Assembly: GCF_020026455.1 (NCBI RefSeq)
Contig: NZ_JAHHQJ010000016.1
Coordinates: 18,520-82,519, forward strand
From: Alistipes sp.
GTDB lineage: Bacteria > Bacteroidota > Bacteroidia > Bacteroidales > Rikenellaceae
Direction of reading: 5' to 3'
DNA length: 64,000 nucleotides
The position numbers and the translations under genes are program-made. Shown in pieces: positions 17,690 through 28,600 of this stretch; position 1 is the stretch's first letter; each line of letters opens with the position of its first letter. Below the pieces are notes generated by a model that saw only the letters and a list, made by a program, of their open reading frames with translations, did no database searches and had not been told where the DNA came from.

Positions 17690-19276
17690 TCATTCGATGC
17701 CCTCGAACAGATAGGGGGCGTAGTTGTATCCTTCGGCCTTGTAGACGGCGACCAGAGCCGGGATCCGGCGCACGAAATCGGTGTAATCCTTGCGGTCGTT
17801 GGCCCATCCCGTCTCGGCGAGAGCCGCCATGCGCGGCAGGACCATGTGCTGCGCGTGGCCGATGTCCGCAATGTACTCCGTCCAGAGGTTGCACTGCACG
17901 CCCCTGATCCGTTTCTGCTCGGAGGGCGTGAGCCGGTCGCAGGGATCGAGGCGGTAGGCCTGCCGCACCGAGACGTAGCGGGTGTTGCCCAGCGGTTCGT
18001 AACGCTCCGGGTCGGAGGTCTGGCTGTAATCGAAGTAGCAGTACCATTTCGGTGTCATGATGACCGGATTTCCGCGCTGTGCAGCCTTGATTCCGGGCTC
18101 ACTTCCGTTCCACGACATGATGTTCGCGGTCTTCGAAATGCCGCCCTGGAGGATTTCATCCCAGCCGATGATCTCCCGGCCGCGGGCGTGCATCCAGCGT
18201 TCGATGCGGTGGATGAAGTAGCGCTGCAACTGGTATTCGTCCTTGAGTCCCTCTTCGCGGATGCGCTGCTGGCAGTGGGGGCACGTCTTCCAGCGCCCTT
18301 TGGGACACTCGTCGCCGCCGATGTGGATGAGCTTCGAGGGGAAGAGTGCGAGCACCTCCGCAAGGACGTCCTCGATAAACGAGAATGTCGTCTCCTTGCC
18401 CGCGCAGTAAACGTCGTCGCTGATGCCCCAATGGGTCCATACGGCATAGGGACCTCCCGTGCAGCCGAGCCACGGATAGGCGGTCAGCGCCGCCAGTCCG
18501 TGTCCGGGCATCTCGATTTCGGGAATCACCTCGATATGGCGGTCGGCGGCGTAGCTGACGATTTCGCGGATCTCCTCCCGGGTGTAGAACCCGCCGTAAG
18601 GCTTGCCGTCGTAAACGCCCGGTTTGTTCCTGTCGTAGCGTCCGACGATCGTCTCCGCGCGGCAGGAGCCGATCCGCGTGAGCAGCGGGTATTTTTTGAT
18701 CTCGATCCGCCATCCCTGATCATCGGTCAGATGCCAGTGGAACTTGTTGATCTTGTGCAGCGAGAGGATGTCGATGTAGGTCTTCACATCCTCGACCGGG
18801 AAGAAATGGCGGGAGACGTCGAGCATCGCCCCGCGGTAGGCGAACGTGGGTTTGTCGCGGACGATGCAGGCGGGAATTTCACCTCCGGCGATCAGCTGCT
18901 GAAGGCTTCGAAGTCCGTGCAGCACCGCCTGGGGAGTCGATGCCGTGATGGTAATGCGCCGTTTGCCGACTTCCAGAAGGTACTCTTCGGTGTCGTAGCC
19001 CGGTTGCAGTTGCAGCGTCACGGCCTGTTTTTCGGGCGTGGCGGTGACGGTGGGTTCGGTCCCGGTGAGCTTGCCGACGGCGCGGGCGAAAATCTCCGCG
19101 GGCGTGTGCAGGCGTTCGTCGGTGACGACGACGGGGGTTCGGGGTGTCAGCCGGAACGATCCCGGCAGTTCTTCGACCTCGGCGGGTCGGGGTACGATGC
19201 GGACGCGTTCGTCTGAGGCGGCAAATCCCGGCAGACAGGCCCGGAGGGCGAAAATCAGGAATAAAAGGTATTTCAC
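17690..19276 (-). CDS. Beta-N-acetylhexosaminidase, GH20
   Basis: 528 residues with a cleavable signal peptide (residues 1-20). A GH20b N-terminal domain (about 30-140) precedes the TIM barrel: FHWHLTDDQGWRIEIKKYP, then HIGGDECPKG with the catalytic D322-E323 pair. GH20 enzymes remove terminal GlcNAc or GalNAc by substrate-assisted catalysis. Probably periplasmic. It is the last gene of the minus-strand SusC/D operon (76 bases after the stop of the preceding DUF5689 gene) and just before the terminator. It is the only glycosidase in the locus, which points to a substrate with N-acetylhexosamine ends. Confidence 0.95.
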   Translation of the reverse strand: MKYLLFLIFALRACLPGFAASDERVRIVPRPAEVEELPGSFRLTPRTPVVVTDERLHTPAEIFARAVGKLTGTEPTVTATPEKQAVTLQLQPGYDTEEYLLEVGKRRITITASTPQAVLHGLRSLQQLIAGGEIPACIVRDKPTFAYRGAMLDVSRHFFPVEDVKTYIDILSLHKINKFHWHLTDDQGWRIEIKKYPLLTRIGSCRAETIVGRYDRNKPGVYDGKPYGGFYTREEIREIVSYAADRHIEVIPEIEMPGHGLAALTAYPWLGCTGGPYAVWTHWGISDDVYCAGKETTFSFIEDVLAEVLALFPSKLIHIGGDECPKGRWKTCPHCQQRIREEGLKDEYQLQRYFIHRIERWMHARGREIIGWDEILQGGISKTANIMSWNGSEPGIKAAQRGNPVIMTPKWYCYFDYSQTSDPERYEPLGNTRYVSVRQAYRLDPCDRLTPSEQKRIRGVQCNLWTEYIADIGHAQHMVLPRMAALAETGWANDRKDYTDFVRRIPALVAVYKAEGYNYAPYLFEGIE

Positions 19277-19352
19277 GGTTTGGATTCTGGTTGAGCGGTC
19301 CGGAGCATCCCGTCTGCACCATGTTCTGCAGACGGGGTGTTCCCGGATCGGA

Positions 19353-21569
19353 TTATTTGTTGTAACGCACGCCGATGTAGGAGAAGGCCACCTCTCCGGA
19401 GGTGATGATCTGGTTGTCGAACTGGCCGTCTTCCCGGCCGCCGGCTTTCTTGTTTGCGGCCGAGAAGCGGATGCAGACGTCGTCCTTGCCGAGCAGTTCG
19501 AGCGGCAGGGGTATGTCTATGTACTTGTAGCCGGCGCACTGCCAGTACAGGGTGTACGACCAGTTCACGATGTCGGGAAGCTGGAATTCGGTGATCGGGT
19601 TCCAGTCGTCGCGGTTGTTGTCGCCGTGCTCCGACCAGTCGACCCGGATGTAGCGGGGGCCTCCGATGGTGCGGTTCTGCATGGCTACCTGGAGCGAGAG
19701 CACCCGGGTCGCGATGCCCTGCGTCGAGAAGTGGAGCAGCCACGCTTCGCTGCGGTCGGTTTCGGTGTTCCACCACTGGCATTTGTTGGTCCAGGCCGAG
19801 AATTCCGCAGATGACAGATTCCCTTTGCCGTCGTTGTTGGTTTCCTTGTCGGTGCACATCTGTTTGCCGTTCTCGACGACGCCGTTTCCGTTGACGTTGC
19901 CCGTGTGGATGCCCGACGTGGGGCCCGTCTTGTCGAGATTGTCCTTGTTGCCGATGGGGCCGAGGTAGCTCGGGTCGCTGGTTCCCCAGCCTGCGTCGCC
20001 CGTCTTTTCGTCGGGATGCGTGAAGGTCAGGTAGCCGTTGTCGCCGGTGGTGGGTCTGAAGATGTGGCTTTCGAGTTTGCCGTAGCGGTATTCGGTCAGG
20101 AGCGCCGAGAACCCGTTTTCGAAATCCTCCGCCAGGGCGATGTCCTTGCGGGTGAGGTGGCGGATCTGGTAGCGGCCGATGTCGCCCATGTCCCTGGATC
20201 CCATCCATGCGAAGCGGTCGTGGCTTTCGTGGACCACTATCCCCGAGATATTCCCCGATCCGTAGGGCAGCATGCGGCCGTCGCGGCGGTATTTGCAGGT
20301 GGTGTTGGTCAGCATGTAGAAACTCTCGCCGTTCCGGTCGCGCACCAGCAGCGGGTATTTCGTCTCGCGGTTGGCCCCGGTGTTGCGGGCATAGCCTTCG
20401 TTGATCGGCGTCAGACTGCCTTTGCGCACGGGAAGCTCGCAGTCGGCCAGCGTCACCCAGGTGTATATGTCCATGTCGGTCAGCTCGCTGTAGTGCTTCA
20501 CCTTCTGCGGAATGTCGGCCGCCGATCCCGCAACCGAGGACATGACCATCGCCGAGGTGACTTTCCTGAGTATGTAACGTTCGGGGTTCGACTCCGCCTC
20601 GACTGTGACGCCCTTGAGCAGGAGTCGGACCTTGCTGTAACGTTCGAAGATGTTGTCGTCTTCGCTGACGGTCTTGATCATGAATCCCTGCGAACCGTCG
20701 AGGCTCTGGATGTAGGCCGTGCGGTAGGTCTCGGTGTAGTCGATCGAGGTTTGCCCCGTCATCGTATTCTCGCCGTTGTTCCCGTTGCCGATGTCGCTGA
20801 TGATGCGTCCCTCGATGTAGACGTCCTTGTTCACGATGCCCACCAGGTCGCGCACCTCGCCGAACGAAATTTCGCGGCCGAATTCGTTGTTGGCATTGGC
20901 CTGCGTGAGGTAGACCGTCGACGAGATGGTCTGGTTCCACCCGTCGCGGTAGCTGAGGGTGATGCGGGCGTTGCGCAGGGCTTCGGGGTCGGCATTGGGG
21001 GCGGTCTGGAGAATCAGGAAGCCGTTGCTGATGTCAAGGTCCGAAATCCACCCGCCCTCGTCGGTGCTCGTGTAGACGACCGACTGGCGGAGGTCCTCCG
21101 GCTCGAGGTTGGTGGCGAGCTGTGCCGTTGCCTGTCCACCGTCGCCGAGCACCATGATACTGCGGGTCGAGAAGTCCAGTTTCGGGGTGATGAATCCCTT
21201 TTGTTTGATGTATACGGTGTCCGCGCGGTTGTGGGTCCGGAGCCGGATGCCCTCCATGCGGGGGAAGCCGTCGTTGGTCGTGGCAACTACCTTGAATTGG
21301 TCGTCGCCCGTGAAATGCGTTCCGCGTCCCTCGGTGTCGATCGTGAGCCACCCGTTGTCGGGATTGATCAGTTCGATGTCGTAGGGCTGGTTGGAGAGAA
21401 CGCCTACGTTGGCCCAACTCGTTTTCCAGTCGAAGACGTATTCCTTCTTTACGGGGCCGAATTCGGAGATGCGGGTCTCTTCGCCGTTGTCTTTTTCGCA
21501 GGCCGTGAGCACCAGCCCGCCCAACAGCGGGAGCAGCAGCCTTCGGTACAGTGATTTTATCTGTTTCAT
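19353..21569 (-). CDS. DUF5689-type surface lipoprotein (paralogue 1)
   Basis: 738 residues. Lipobox ends in C24, followed by acidic EKDNGEE, which fits the Bacteroidota surface-export rule. Two BACON-like beta-sandwich segments lie in residues 35-210. A DUF5689 domain follows (about 225-460: DLVGIVNKDVYIEGRI, then AYIQSLDGSQGFMI, then NPERYILRKV). A C-terminal beta-rich domain (about 500-738) of carbohydrate-binding appearance ends in VRYNK. No catalytic motif is seen. The architecture is shared with the genes at 21633 and 29712 in the same operon. Likely a substrate-binding surface protein; ligand unknown. Confidence 0.75.
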   Translation of the reverse strand: MKQIKSLYRRLLLPLLGGLVLTACEKDNGEETRISEFGPVKKEYVFDWKTSWANVGVLSNQPYDIELINPDNGWLTIDTEGRGTHFTGDDQFKVVATTNDGFPRMEGIRLRTHNRADTVYIKQKGFITPKLDFSTRSIMVLGDGGQATAQLATNLEPEDLRQSVVYTSTDEGGWISDLDISNGFLILQTAPNADPEALRNARITLSYRDGWNQTISSTVYLTQANANNEFGREISFGEVRDLVGIVNKDVYIEGRIISDIGNGNNGENTMTGQTSIDYTETYRTAYIQSLDGSQGFMIKTVSEDDNIFERYSKVRLLLKGVTVEAESNPERYILRKVTSAMVMSSVAGSAADIPQKVKHYSELTDMDIYTWVTLADCELPVRKGSLTPINEGYARNTGANRETKYPLLVRDRNGESFYMLTNTTCKYRRDGRMLPYGSGNISGIVVHESHDRFAWMGSRDMGDIGRYQIRHLTRKDIALAEDFENGFSALLTEYRYGKLESHIFRPTTGDNGYLTFTHPDEKTGDAGWGTSDPSYLGPIGNKDNLDKTGPTSGIHTGNVNGNGVVENGKQMCTDKETNNDGKGNLSSAEFSAWTNKCQWWNTETDRSEAWLLHFSTQGIATRVLSLQVAMQNRTIGGPRYIRVDWSEHGDNNRDDWNPITEFQLPDIVNWSYTLYWQCAGYKYIDIPLPLELLGKDDVCIRFSAANKKAGGREDGQFDNQIITSGEVAFSYIGVRYNK

Positions 21570-21632
21570 CGTGGTCTGGATTTGGTTTCGCGCATCGGCA
21601 GGGGAGAGACGTGCCCTCCCCGCCCGAGCGGT

Positions 21633-24068
21633 TTATTTGTTACTCTTTACGGCTATGGTTCCGAAACGCATCGGCGAACGCCTGTTGGCCGCCATGTCGG
21701 AGGTGATCGTGCCGGTGTCACCCTCGTCCACCGTGGCGGTATTCGAGGCGATGCACTGCGTGCTTCGGGCCTTGATCAGCAGGGTGACCTCCGGACGGTT
21801 GCGCAGGGCGTCGGGCAGGATGAACACGCGGTCGGCATAACCCGGAACGGCACAGTAGGAGAGGTCCTTGCCGCCGGCTCCCTGCCAATAGACGAACGGA
21901 CGGCAGCAGAAGTCGGATTGGGGCAGCACGGTGAAATTCACCCCGTCGGTCGAGTACTCCACCTGCCAGTAGACGGGTCCGTAGATGCTCGTGCCGCCGG
22001 CGTTGCCCTGCGAGTTGGTGAAGTTGAGCGAGAGGTTCGCGCCGGCGCCCTCGGTCGAGAATTTCAGAGCCACGGCGTAGCCCGTATTCCGGTCGAAGTC
22101 CCACCAGAAGCTATTCTCGAATTTCAGGGCGTTCCTGCTGTTCAGGGCGGCACCGGTCGTGAGTCCGTTGTACTCGTTGTCCAGGAGGAATTTGGCTGCG
22201 GGGTCGGTGCACCAGAGCGAGCCGTTGCCCGTGTCCGGGGCGATCGTTCCGTCGGCGTTGGTCCTGATCTCGGCGTTGTCCCAGTTCCACTCCACGAGCG
22301 TCCGGCGGTTGGAACCCGACTCGGAAGGTGCCAGGTCGATATCCTCCTTTTCGAGCACACGGATCGAGTAGCGGCCGATGTACCCTTGGTTGGTGTAGCC
22401 GTAGCGGGGCTGCAGGTCGTGGACGATGATGCCGCTCAGCGTGCCTTTGCCTTTGGGCATGCCGCTGCCGTCGCGCCGCCAGGGGGTCTTGTTGTTGATC
22501 AGCATCGGGATCGTGCCGCCGTCCCCGTCGCAGAGCATTCGGGGGACGCAGCTGGTGTGGTTGGCCGTCCCGAAATAACCTTCGTTGACGTTGGTGTAGC
22601 TGCCGTCGGGCAGGGCGAATTCCACCTCCCGGAGCGAGACGCAGGTGTAGATATCCTCGTCGGTGAGCTGACCGATCGACTTCTCCTTGCGGATCAGATC
22701 GCTGGCCGTGCCGGGTGTCTGGGCGACGATGTTGGCCGCCGTCAGCCCGCTGAGTGTGTAGCGTTCGGGAGCGGCCTCCTTGGTGAGGGTCACGCCGTTG
22801 AGCGCTATTTTCACCTGCGCGTATCGTTTCAGCGTGTTGTCGTCCGCCGCGGTGAATTGCAGCCGGTATCCGTAACTGCCGTCGAGCATCTGCACATAGG
22901 CCGTCTTGGCATTCACCGTGTAGTCGGTGGCGTTGCGTTCGGTGTTGGGCGTTGTCTCCACGTTGGCATTGTCCCTGTCGCTGATCACAATGCCCTCGAA
23001 ACAGGCTTCGGGATTGTTGATCACGATCTGTCCGCTCTCGCCCTTGATCAGCGTGCGGAAGTCGGCTTCGTAGGTCTGTTCGACGGTGAACGGCGCTGCG
23101 GGCGAGAGCGCTCCGGACGTTCCCGGCAGCGAGAAGGCGATCGAGGCCCTGCGCGGACCTTCCGAGTCGTTCTCCTTCACGTCGAACGAGAGCATCTTGT
23201 CGTCGAGCGTGATGTTTTCGATCCAGTCGGACGACGTTCCTTCGTAGGTCGGCGTGCAGACCACCTTGTCGAGCAGGTTGCCCAGGTTGTGCTTCAGCTC
23301 GGCCTTGATGGTCGTGGCCTTGCGCGTGGTCCTGGCGCGGTCGGGCGCGAAGGTCATGCGGGCCTCGTCGGGGGTCTGCGTGACGGTCAGCGTGACGGCG
23401 TGTTCCCTCTCCCTGGCGTCGATATAGGTCAGCGTGATTGCGGCCTGCCGTTTGCGCGGCGAATGGTTCTCCAGCGTGCTGAAGGTGACGGCGTCGGTTT
23501 CGACCGTCAGGTTTTCGATCCACTCCTCGTCCGGCTCGGGGGTTTCGTCGTCGTCCTCGTCGGGGATCACCGAATAGACGATGGTGTCCCGAATCTGCCT
23601 GTAATCCTCCCGGAGGTTGTTGTCGAGGCCGATGCGGAGGTCCCAGGGATTGCTGAAAATCTCGATGCGGCTCTCCTCCAGCGACAGGATGGGATCGCTG
23701 CCCTCCTGCGTCATGCGTATCGCCTGTTCGAGCCCGCCGCGGGTGAAGATGATGTCCACGGCACGCGGCACGCCGTAGTTGGCGCCGTATTTGAACACCA
23801 CGGGGGTGTTTCCCGATCCGTTCAGGCGGTTGATGGAGGCCCATTCCACGTCTTCCGACAGACGGACCGACCATTCGCCCGTGGAATAGATCCGCACCTG
23901 GGTGGATCCGGCATCCGAGGTCAGCGTGTACTGGTTGGAATCCACATTCAGCGGCAAGTCCATCTCCGAATTCATTTCGCATCCGGTCGGCAGGAGCAGC
24001 GCCGCGACAACGGGCAGGATGCCCGTGCGCCACACTTTGCAGATGCTGTCTGTAAGGGTATTTTTCAT
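21633..24068 (-). CDS. DUF5689-type surface lipoprotein (paralogue 2)
   Basis: 811 residues. Lipobox Cys is C30, followed by EMNSEMD (acidic). Three BACON-like repeats fill the N-terminal half (each with an SD/TG-x-W or WI-x-N core, e.g. STGEWSVRL and EEWIENLTV). A DUF5689 domain (about 350-580) and the same C-terminal beta domain follow, ending SNK. Compared with the paralogues at 19353 and 29712 it has an extra N-terminal repeat. Follows susD in the operon by 30 bases. No enzyme motif; likely an extracellular ligand-binding protein. Confidence 0.75.
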   Translation of the reverse strand: MKNTLTDSICKVWRTGILPVVAALLLPTGCEMNSEMDLPLNVDSNQYTLTSDAGSTQVRIYSTGEWSVRLSEDVEWASINRLNGSGNTPVVFKYGANYGVPRAVDIIFTRGGLEQAIRMTQEGSDPILSLEESRIEIFSNPWDLRIGLDNNLREDYRQIRDTIVYSVIPDEDDDETPEPDEEWIENLTVETDAVTFSTLENHSPRKRQAAITLTYIDAREREHAVTLTVTQTPDEARMTFAPDRARTTRKATTIKAELKHNLGNLLDKVVCTPTYEGTSSDWIENITLDDKMLSFDVKENDSEGPRRASIAFSLPGTSGALSPAAPFTVEQTYEADFRTLIKGESGQIVINNPEACFEGIVISDRDNANVETTPNTERNATDYTVNAKTAYVQMLDGSYGYRLQFTAADDNTLKRYAQVKIALNGVTLTKEAAPERYTLSGLTAANIVAQTPGTASDLIRKEKSIGQLTDEDIYTCVSLREVEFALPDGSYTNVNEGYFGTANHTSCVPRMLCDGDGGTIPMLINNKTPWRRDGSGMPKGKGTLSGIIVHDLQPRYGYTNQGYIGRYSIRVLEKEDIDLAPSESGSNRRTLVEWNWDNAEIRTNADGTIAPDTGNGSLWCTDPAAKFLLDNEYNGLTTGAALNSRNALKFENSFWWDFDRNTGYAVALKFSTEGAGANLSLNFTNSQGNAGGTSIYGPVYWQVEYSTDGVNFTVLPQSDFCCRPFVYWQGAGGKDLSYCAVPGYADRVFILPDALRNRPEVTLLIKARSTQCIASNTATVDEGDTGTITSDMAANRRSPMRFGTIAVKSNK

Positions 24069-24098
24069 CGTTGTGCTTTTTTGTTCGTTCCGTCGGCC

Positions 24099-25616
24099 CT
24101 ACATGCCGTATTCGTTATAGGCCTTGTTGTCGAGGGCTCCGCCCGAATAGACGACCTCCTTGTCGGGGATCGGGTAGTATTCGTGACAGGGGAGCATGTT
24201 CTCCTTGAGTGTGGCGTAGTTGGTATATTCGTAGGTCATCCGGTACCATATTCCCCAGCGTACCAGGTCGAATTTGCGCTGGAATTCACCCAGCAGTTCG
24301 CGTCCGCGCTCCTTCTGAATCTCCTCCATGAGGGCCTCCCGGTTCTTGAAGACGTAGGGGTTTGTCCCGGCGCGTTCCCGGACCATGTTCAGGTAGCGGA
24401 CGGCCTCGTCGCAGTTCTCCGTCTGGGCATGGCACTCCGCCATCATCAGGATGGCGTCGGCATAGCGGAACACCTTCTGGTTGGAGAAGTCGGCGGTGTT
24501 CTGCATCCCCGGACACCAGAATTTGGGGCCGAGCCACGGACGGGTTCCCACGCTCGAGAAGGGCTTGCCGTCGTATTCCCACGCCATGTTCAGCGTTTTG
24601 CGCCTGTCGTTGCTCTTTTTGGTCTGGAGACCGTCGCAGAAGTAGCTGTTGGGGCGCATGGAGGTCCAGGTGGTCATGCCCGTGCCCATTTCGGGGATCT
24701 CCACCCCGTCGTAGATGCCCTTTCCGTTGTGGCGCGGGGTGGTGATGGCGGCCACGTTGGTCGTGACGGCCAGTCCGCCGGGGGTGTAGGTGCGCTGCAC
24801 CTCGAAGATCGACTCCGGGGTGTTCTTGCGGCGGAACATGATCTCCTCGAGCGGATATTGTTGCAGGTCGCCGTAGATTTTCTCCAGCTCGCCGAGCGCC
24901 TTGAGGGCGTCGTCCCAGCGGTGGTTCCACTGCGCTAACTTGGCAATCATCATCCATCCCATCGCGGCACCCATGCGGTTGTCCGCAACCTCCGACGAAC
25001 GCACCTGGTCCATCGAGGGGACGTAACGCTGCAATTCGTCGATCAGCATGTCGCGTGTCTCCTTCGCCGACATGCGGCCCATGTGGGCGATCTCCTGCAT
25101 CACCTGTTGGTCGGTGACCTCCCTGGTGTAGAAGGGCACGTCGCCGAAGACGCAGGTCAGCAGCCAGTAGTAGAACGAGCGGATGACCACACCTTCGGCC
25201 AGCAGCGGCAGCTTGTCGGCTTGCGTGGCCTCCTTGATGTCGTTCAGGGGCGAACGTTCGATGGCGGCGATGGTTGAGTTGCAGTACATGACGCCCTTGT
25301 AGCACTGGGTCCATATCTTCTGCCCGTTGAGCGGTTTTGCGGGGGATATGTCGAGTTGGGCATCCTTGGTTCCCGAGGCGATGTACATCAGGTCGGTGAC
25401 GCCTTCGGTCATGATCAGGAAACAGTAGTCGTAGATGCTGTTGATCGGTATGTAGCAGGCGTTCAGGCCCGCCAGACATTGCGCCCGGGTCTTGTAGTAC
25501 TCCTTGGGTCCCACGAACGAGGTGGGGTGCTCGTCCAGGTCGCATGCGCTGAGTAGCAGGGCTGCGGCTGCCGTAGCGGCCAGCAGGTATTTTTTCAGGA
25601 AATTGTATGATTTCAT
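24099..25616 (-). CDS. SusD/RagB-family outer-membrane lipoprotein
   Basis: 505 residues. Lipobox Cys C25, then DLDEHP, a classic SusD start. The body is alpha-helical with the TPR-like pattern of SusD (LLAEGVVIRSFYYWLL; YADAILMMAECHAQT; ERGRELLGEFQRKFDLVRWG near the C-terminus). It binds the ligand at the cell surface and caps the SusC channel. Gene starts 12 bases after the stop of susC, the usual pair order. Specificity cannot be read from sequence. Confidence 0.96.
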   Translation of the reverse strand: MKSYNFLKKYLLAATAAAALLLSACDLDEHPTSFVGPKEYYKTRAQCLAGLNACYIPINSIYDYCFLIMTEGVTDLMYIASGTKDAQLDISPAKPLNGQKIWTQCYKGVMYCNSTIAAIERSPLNDIKEATQADKLPLLAEGVVIRSFYYWLLTCVFGDVPFYTREVTDQQVMQEIAHMGRMSAKETRDMLIDELQRYVPSMDQVRSSEVADNRMGAAMGWMMIAKLAQWNHRWDDALKALGELEKIYGDLQQYPLEEIMFRRKNTPESIFEVQRTYTPGGLAVTTNVAAITTPRHNGKGIYDGVEIPEMGTGMTTWTSMRPNSYFCDGLQTKKSNDRRKTLNMAWEYDGKPFSSVGTRPWLGPKFWCPGMQNTADFSNQKVFRYADAILMMAECHAQTENCDEAVRYLNMVRERAGTNPYVFKNREALMEEIQKERGRELLGEFQRKFDLVRWGIWYRMTYEYTNYATLKENMLPCHEYYPIPDKEVVYSGGALDNKAYNEYGM

Positions 25617-25628
25617 GGTCTTGGGCTG

Positions 25629-28600
25629 TTAATATCTGATCTGGAGGCTGAACGTGATGGTCCGGGGCTTGGGATAAGCGCCGATGTCGACGCGGCGCAG
25701 GGCCGAGTTGGAACTCGATGTCGAGACGTCGGGGTCGAATCCGTTGTATCTCTTCCACAGGTAGAGGTTTTCGCCGCTGACGCTCACGCGGATGTCGCGC
25801 AGGCGGTTTTTGGTGACCTTGCGCATGTCGAAGGTGTAGCTCGCGGAGATGTTCTTCAGCCGCAGGTAACTTGCATCGTGCACCAGCCTATCGCTGGGCA
25901 GGGCGTCGTAGCTGCCGGCCATCGGCAGGTTCGAATCCGGGTTGCGGACCGGATGCCAGGAGTTCTGCATGTACTTGTATTGGTTGGTGTTGGGCGAAGC
26001 GTTGCCCATCCAGAGTTCGGCGACGTTGTAGATCTTGCCGCCGATCGAGTAGTTGAAGAAGACGCTGAGTGTGAAGTTGTGAATGTTGAACGAGTTCTGA
26101 ATACCGCCGTAGAGATCCGGGTCGGCCGATCCGAGGTAGACCAAATCGTCGCTGTTCAGCGCTCCGTCGTGGTTGATGTCCTGATAGCGGGCATATCCGG
26201 GCTTGAAGGTCTTTCCGCTGGCCGAGGCGTATGCCTTGGTGATCCTGTTGCGCTCCACCTCCTCTTCGTTGTGCCATACGCCGCCGTAGCGGAATCCCCA
26301 GAGGGCGTTGAGCGTGTAGCCCTTCCTGTAGCCGTACATCATGTAGGTGGTCCCCGACGACGAGGGTGACGAATAGGCCGTCACGAAGTCTTCCGAGGCG
26401 ATGTCGTCCACCATCTGCTTGTTGCGCGACAGGGTGAGGGTCGTCGACCACCGGAATTTCGGGCGTACGATGTTGCGGCTTTCGATGGAGAGTTCCCAGC
26501 CCTTGTTGGTGGTGCGCCCGGCATTGGCGAAGTAGTTGGTGTAACCCGTCTGCGAGGCTACCTGCACGGTCAGCAGCAGGTCGCGGGTCTTGATCCGATA
26601 GGCGTCGGCCGTGATGTTGAGCCGTCCGCCGAACAGCGAGATGTCGGCTCCGAGGGTGTACTGGTCGGAGGTCTCCCACGTCAGGTCGGGGGATGCCAGA
26701 CGCGACGGGTAGACCGCCAGCTGCTGCGAGCCTCCCATCAGGTAGCCGCTCGTCGAGTTGCCGACGGCCGCCAGCGACCGGTAGGCCGATATGGCGTCGT
26801 TGCCGGTGCGTCCGAGGCTGGCTCTCAGGGCCAGTTCGTCGATCCACTTGACCTGCTGCAGGAACTTTTCGTTGGCGATGTTCCAGCGGAGGGCCGCCGA
26901 GGGGAAGAAACCCCATTTCCGGTTGGCGGCGAAGTTCGAGGCGCCGTCGTAACGGGCCGTGAATGTGACGTAGTAACGCTCCTTGTAGTTGTAGTTCAGT
27001 CGTCCGAACACCGACATCTTGGTCCACTCGGTGTGGTTGGTGCTGATCGAGGTGTTCTGCTTGTCGGGCACTGCGGCCATGTTGTTCCAGGTGAGCTCGT
27101 CGAGCGTGTATCCACGCCCGGTGATGCTCAGGTTGTTGTCGTATTTGACCTGTGCGGTGTATCCGCCCAGCACGTCGAAATTGTGGCCGCTCTTGGGGCG
27201 CAATTCGTAGTAGAGCGTATTCTCGCTCGAGAAACTCGTGTCGTCGTACTCGTCGCGGCTGGCATAGCCGCCTTCGTTCTCCTTCTTGGCCGGCAGGTAG
27301 CCCGGCTCGTAGTAACGTCCGTGGCGCTGGTAGGAGTAGTAGGTGAACTGGCTGCGCAGTTTCAGGCCCTTGACCGGAGTTACCTCGACGAATGCGCTGT
27401 TGTTGAGCGAAATGCGCCGGGCATTCTTGAGGCAGTGGTCGAGCATCAGACGCGGGTTGTTGAATTTCTGGCCCGAATACCACAGGTCGTTCATGTCGGA
27501 TGTGGGCGTGAGGAACGGGCTGAGGAATATGGCGGCGCTCCACCAGTTGGTTCCGCCGATAGAGGCCAGGTTTTCGTCCTGGTCGCGGTAGGTGTAGCTC
27601 AGGTTCAGCCCGGCCTTGAGCCATTTGGCGAATTCGTGGTCGACCTTCAGACGCGCCGAGTAACGTTTCAGCCCGCTGTTGTCGATGATACCCTGCGTCT
27701 CGTTGAATCCGGCCGAGGCATAGTAGGTGCTTTTGGCGGAGGCTCCCGAAATCGAAAGGTCGTAATTCTGATAGAGCGCCGTGCGTGTGATGGCGTCGAT
27801 CCAGTTTGTGCCGGCCCCTTTGGCTTCGGGGTTGGGGTAGGGGTATTTCGACATCGGCGAGTCGGGTTCGATTTTGTCGTTTCCGTCGGCGCCGGAGAAG
27901 AAATAGGCGTAGTCGTTGCGGTAGCGGGCAAACTCCGTGGCGTTCATGATGTCGAGCTGGCGCGGGAGCTGCGAGAAACCCAGATCGGTCTTGAAGGTGA
28001 TGTTGGGCCGTCCGTCCATGCCGCGGCCCTTCTTGGTCGTGATCACGATCACGCCGTTCGAGCCGCGTGCACCGTAGATGGCCGTTGACGAGGCGTCCTT
28101 CAGCACCGAGATCGATTCGATGTCCGCCGAGTTGATGTCGTTCAGGTCGTGAATGCCGTCGATGACGCCGTCGACGATGATCAGCGGTTCGTTCGACGCC
28201 GAGATCGAGCGTGTGCCGCGGATGCGGATCGAGGTTGTGGCGCCCGGCTCTCCGGTTGTGGCCATGATGTCGGCCCCGGCGACACGGCCCTGGAGGGCCT
28301 GGTCGACCGAAACCACCGGCACGTCCTTGATGTCGCTCATCTTGACGTTGGCCACCGACCCCGTCAGGTCGGTTTTCTTCACCGTGCCGTAGCCGATCAC
28401 GACCACTTCGTCGATGGTCTGCCTGCTCTGCTCTAGCTTCACGTCGACCCTCGTGCGTGTGCCGACCTTTTCGGTCCGGGGTTCATAGCCGATGTACTGG
28501 AATGTCAGCGAGGCCCCCTCGGGAACCTGGATCGAATAATCGCCCGCGGCACTGGTGCTGGCGCCGGTCGTCGTGCCTGTCACCAGTACGGTTGCGCCAA

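Noticed and set aside
21582..24938. Long plus-strand open frame (about 1100 codons) opposite the DUF5689 and SusD genes
   Set aside because: It is antisense to genes with clear lipoprotein signals and domains; its product is rich in Val/Gly/Arg/His without motifs, the usual shadow in GC-rich DNA.
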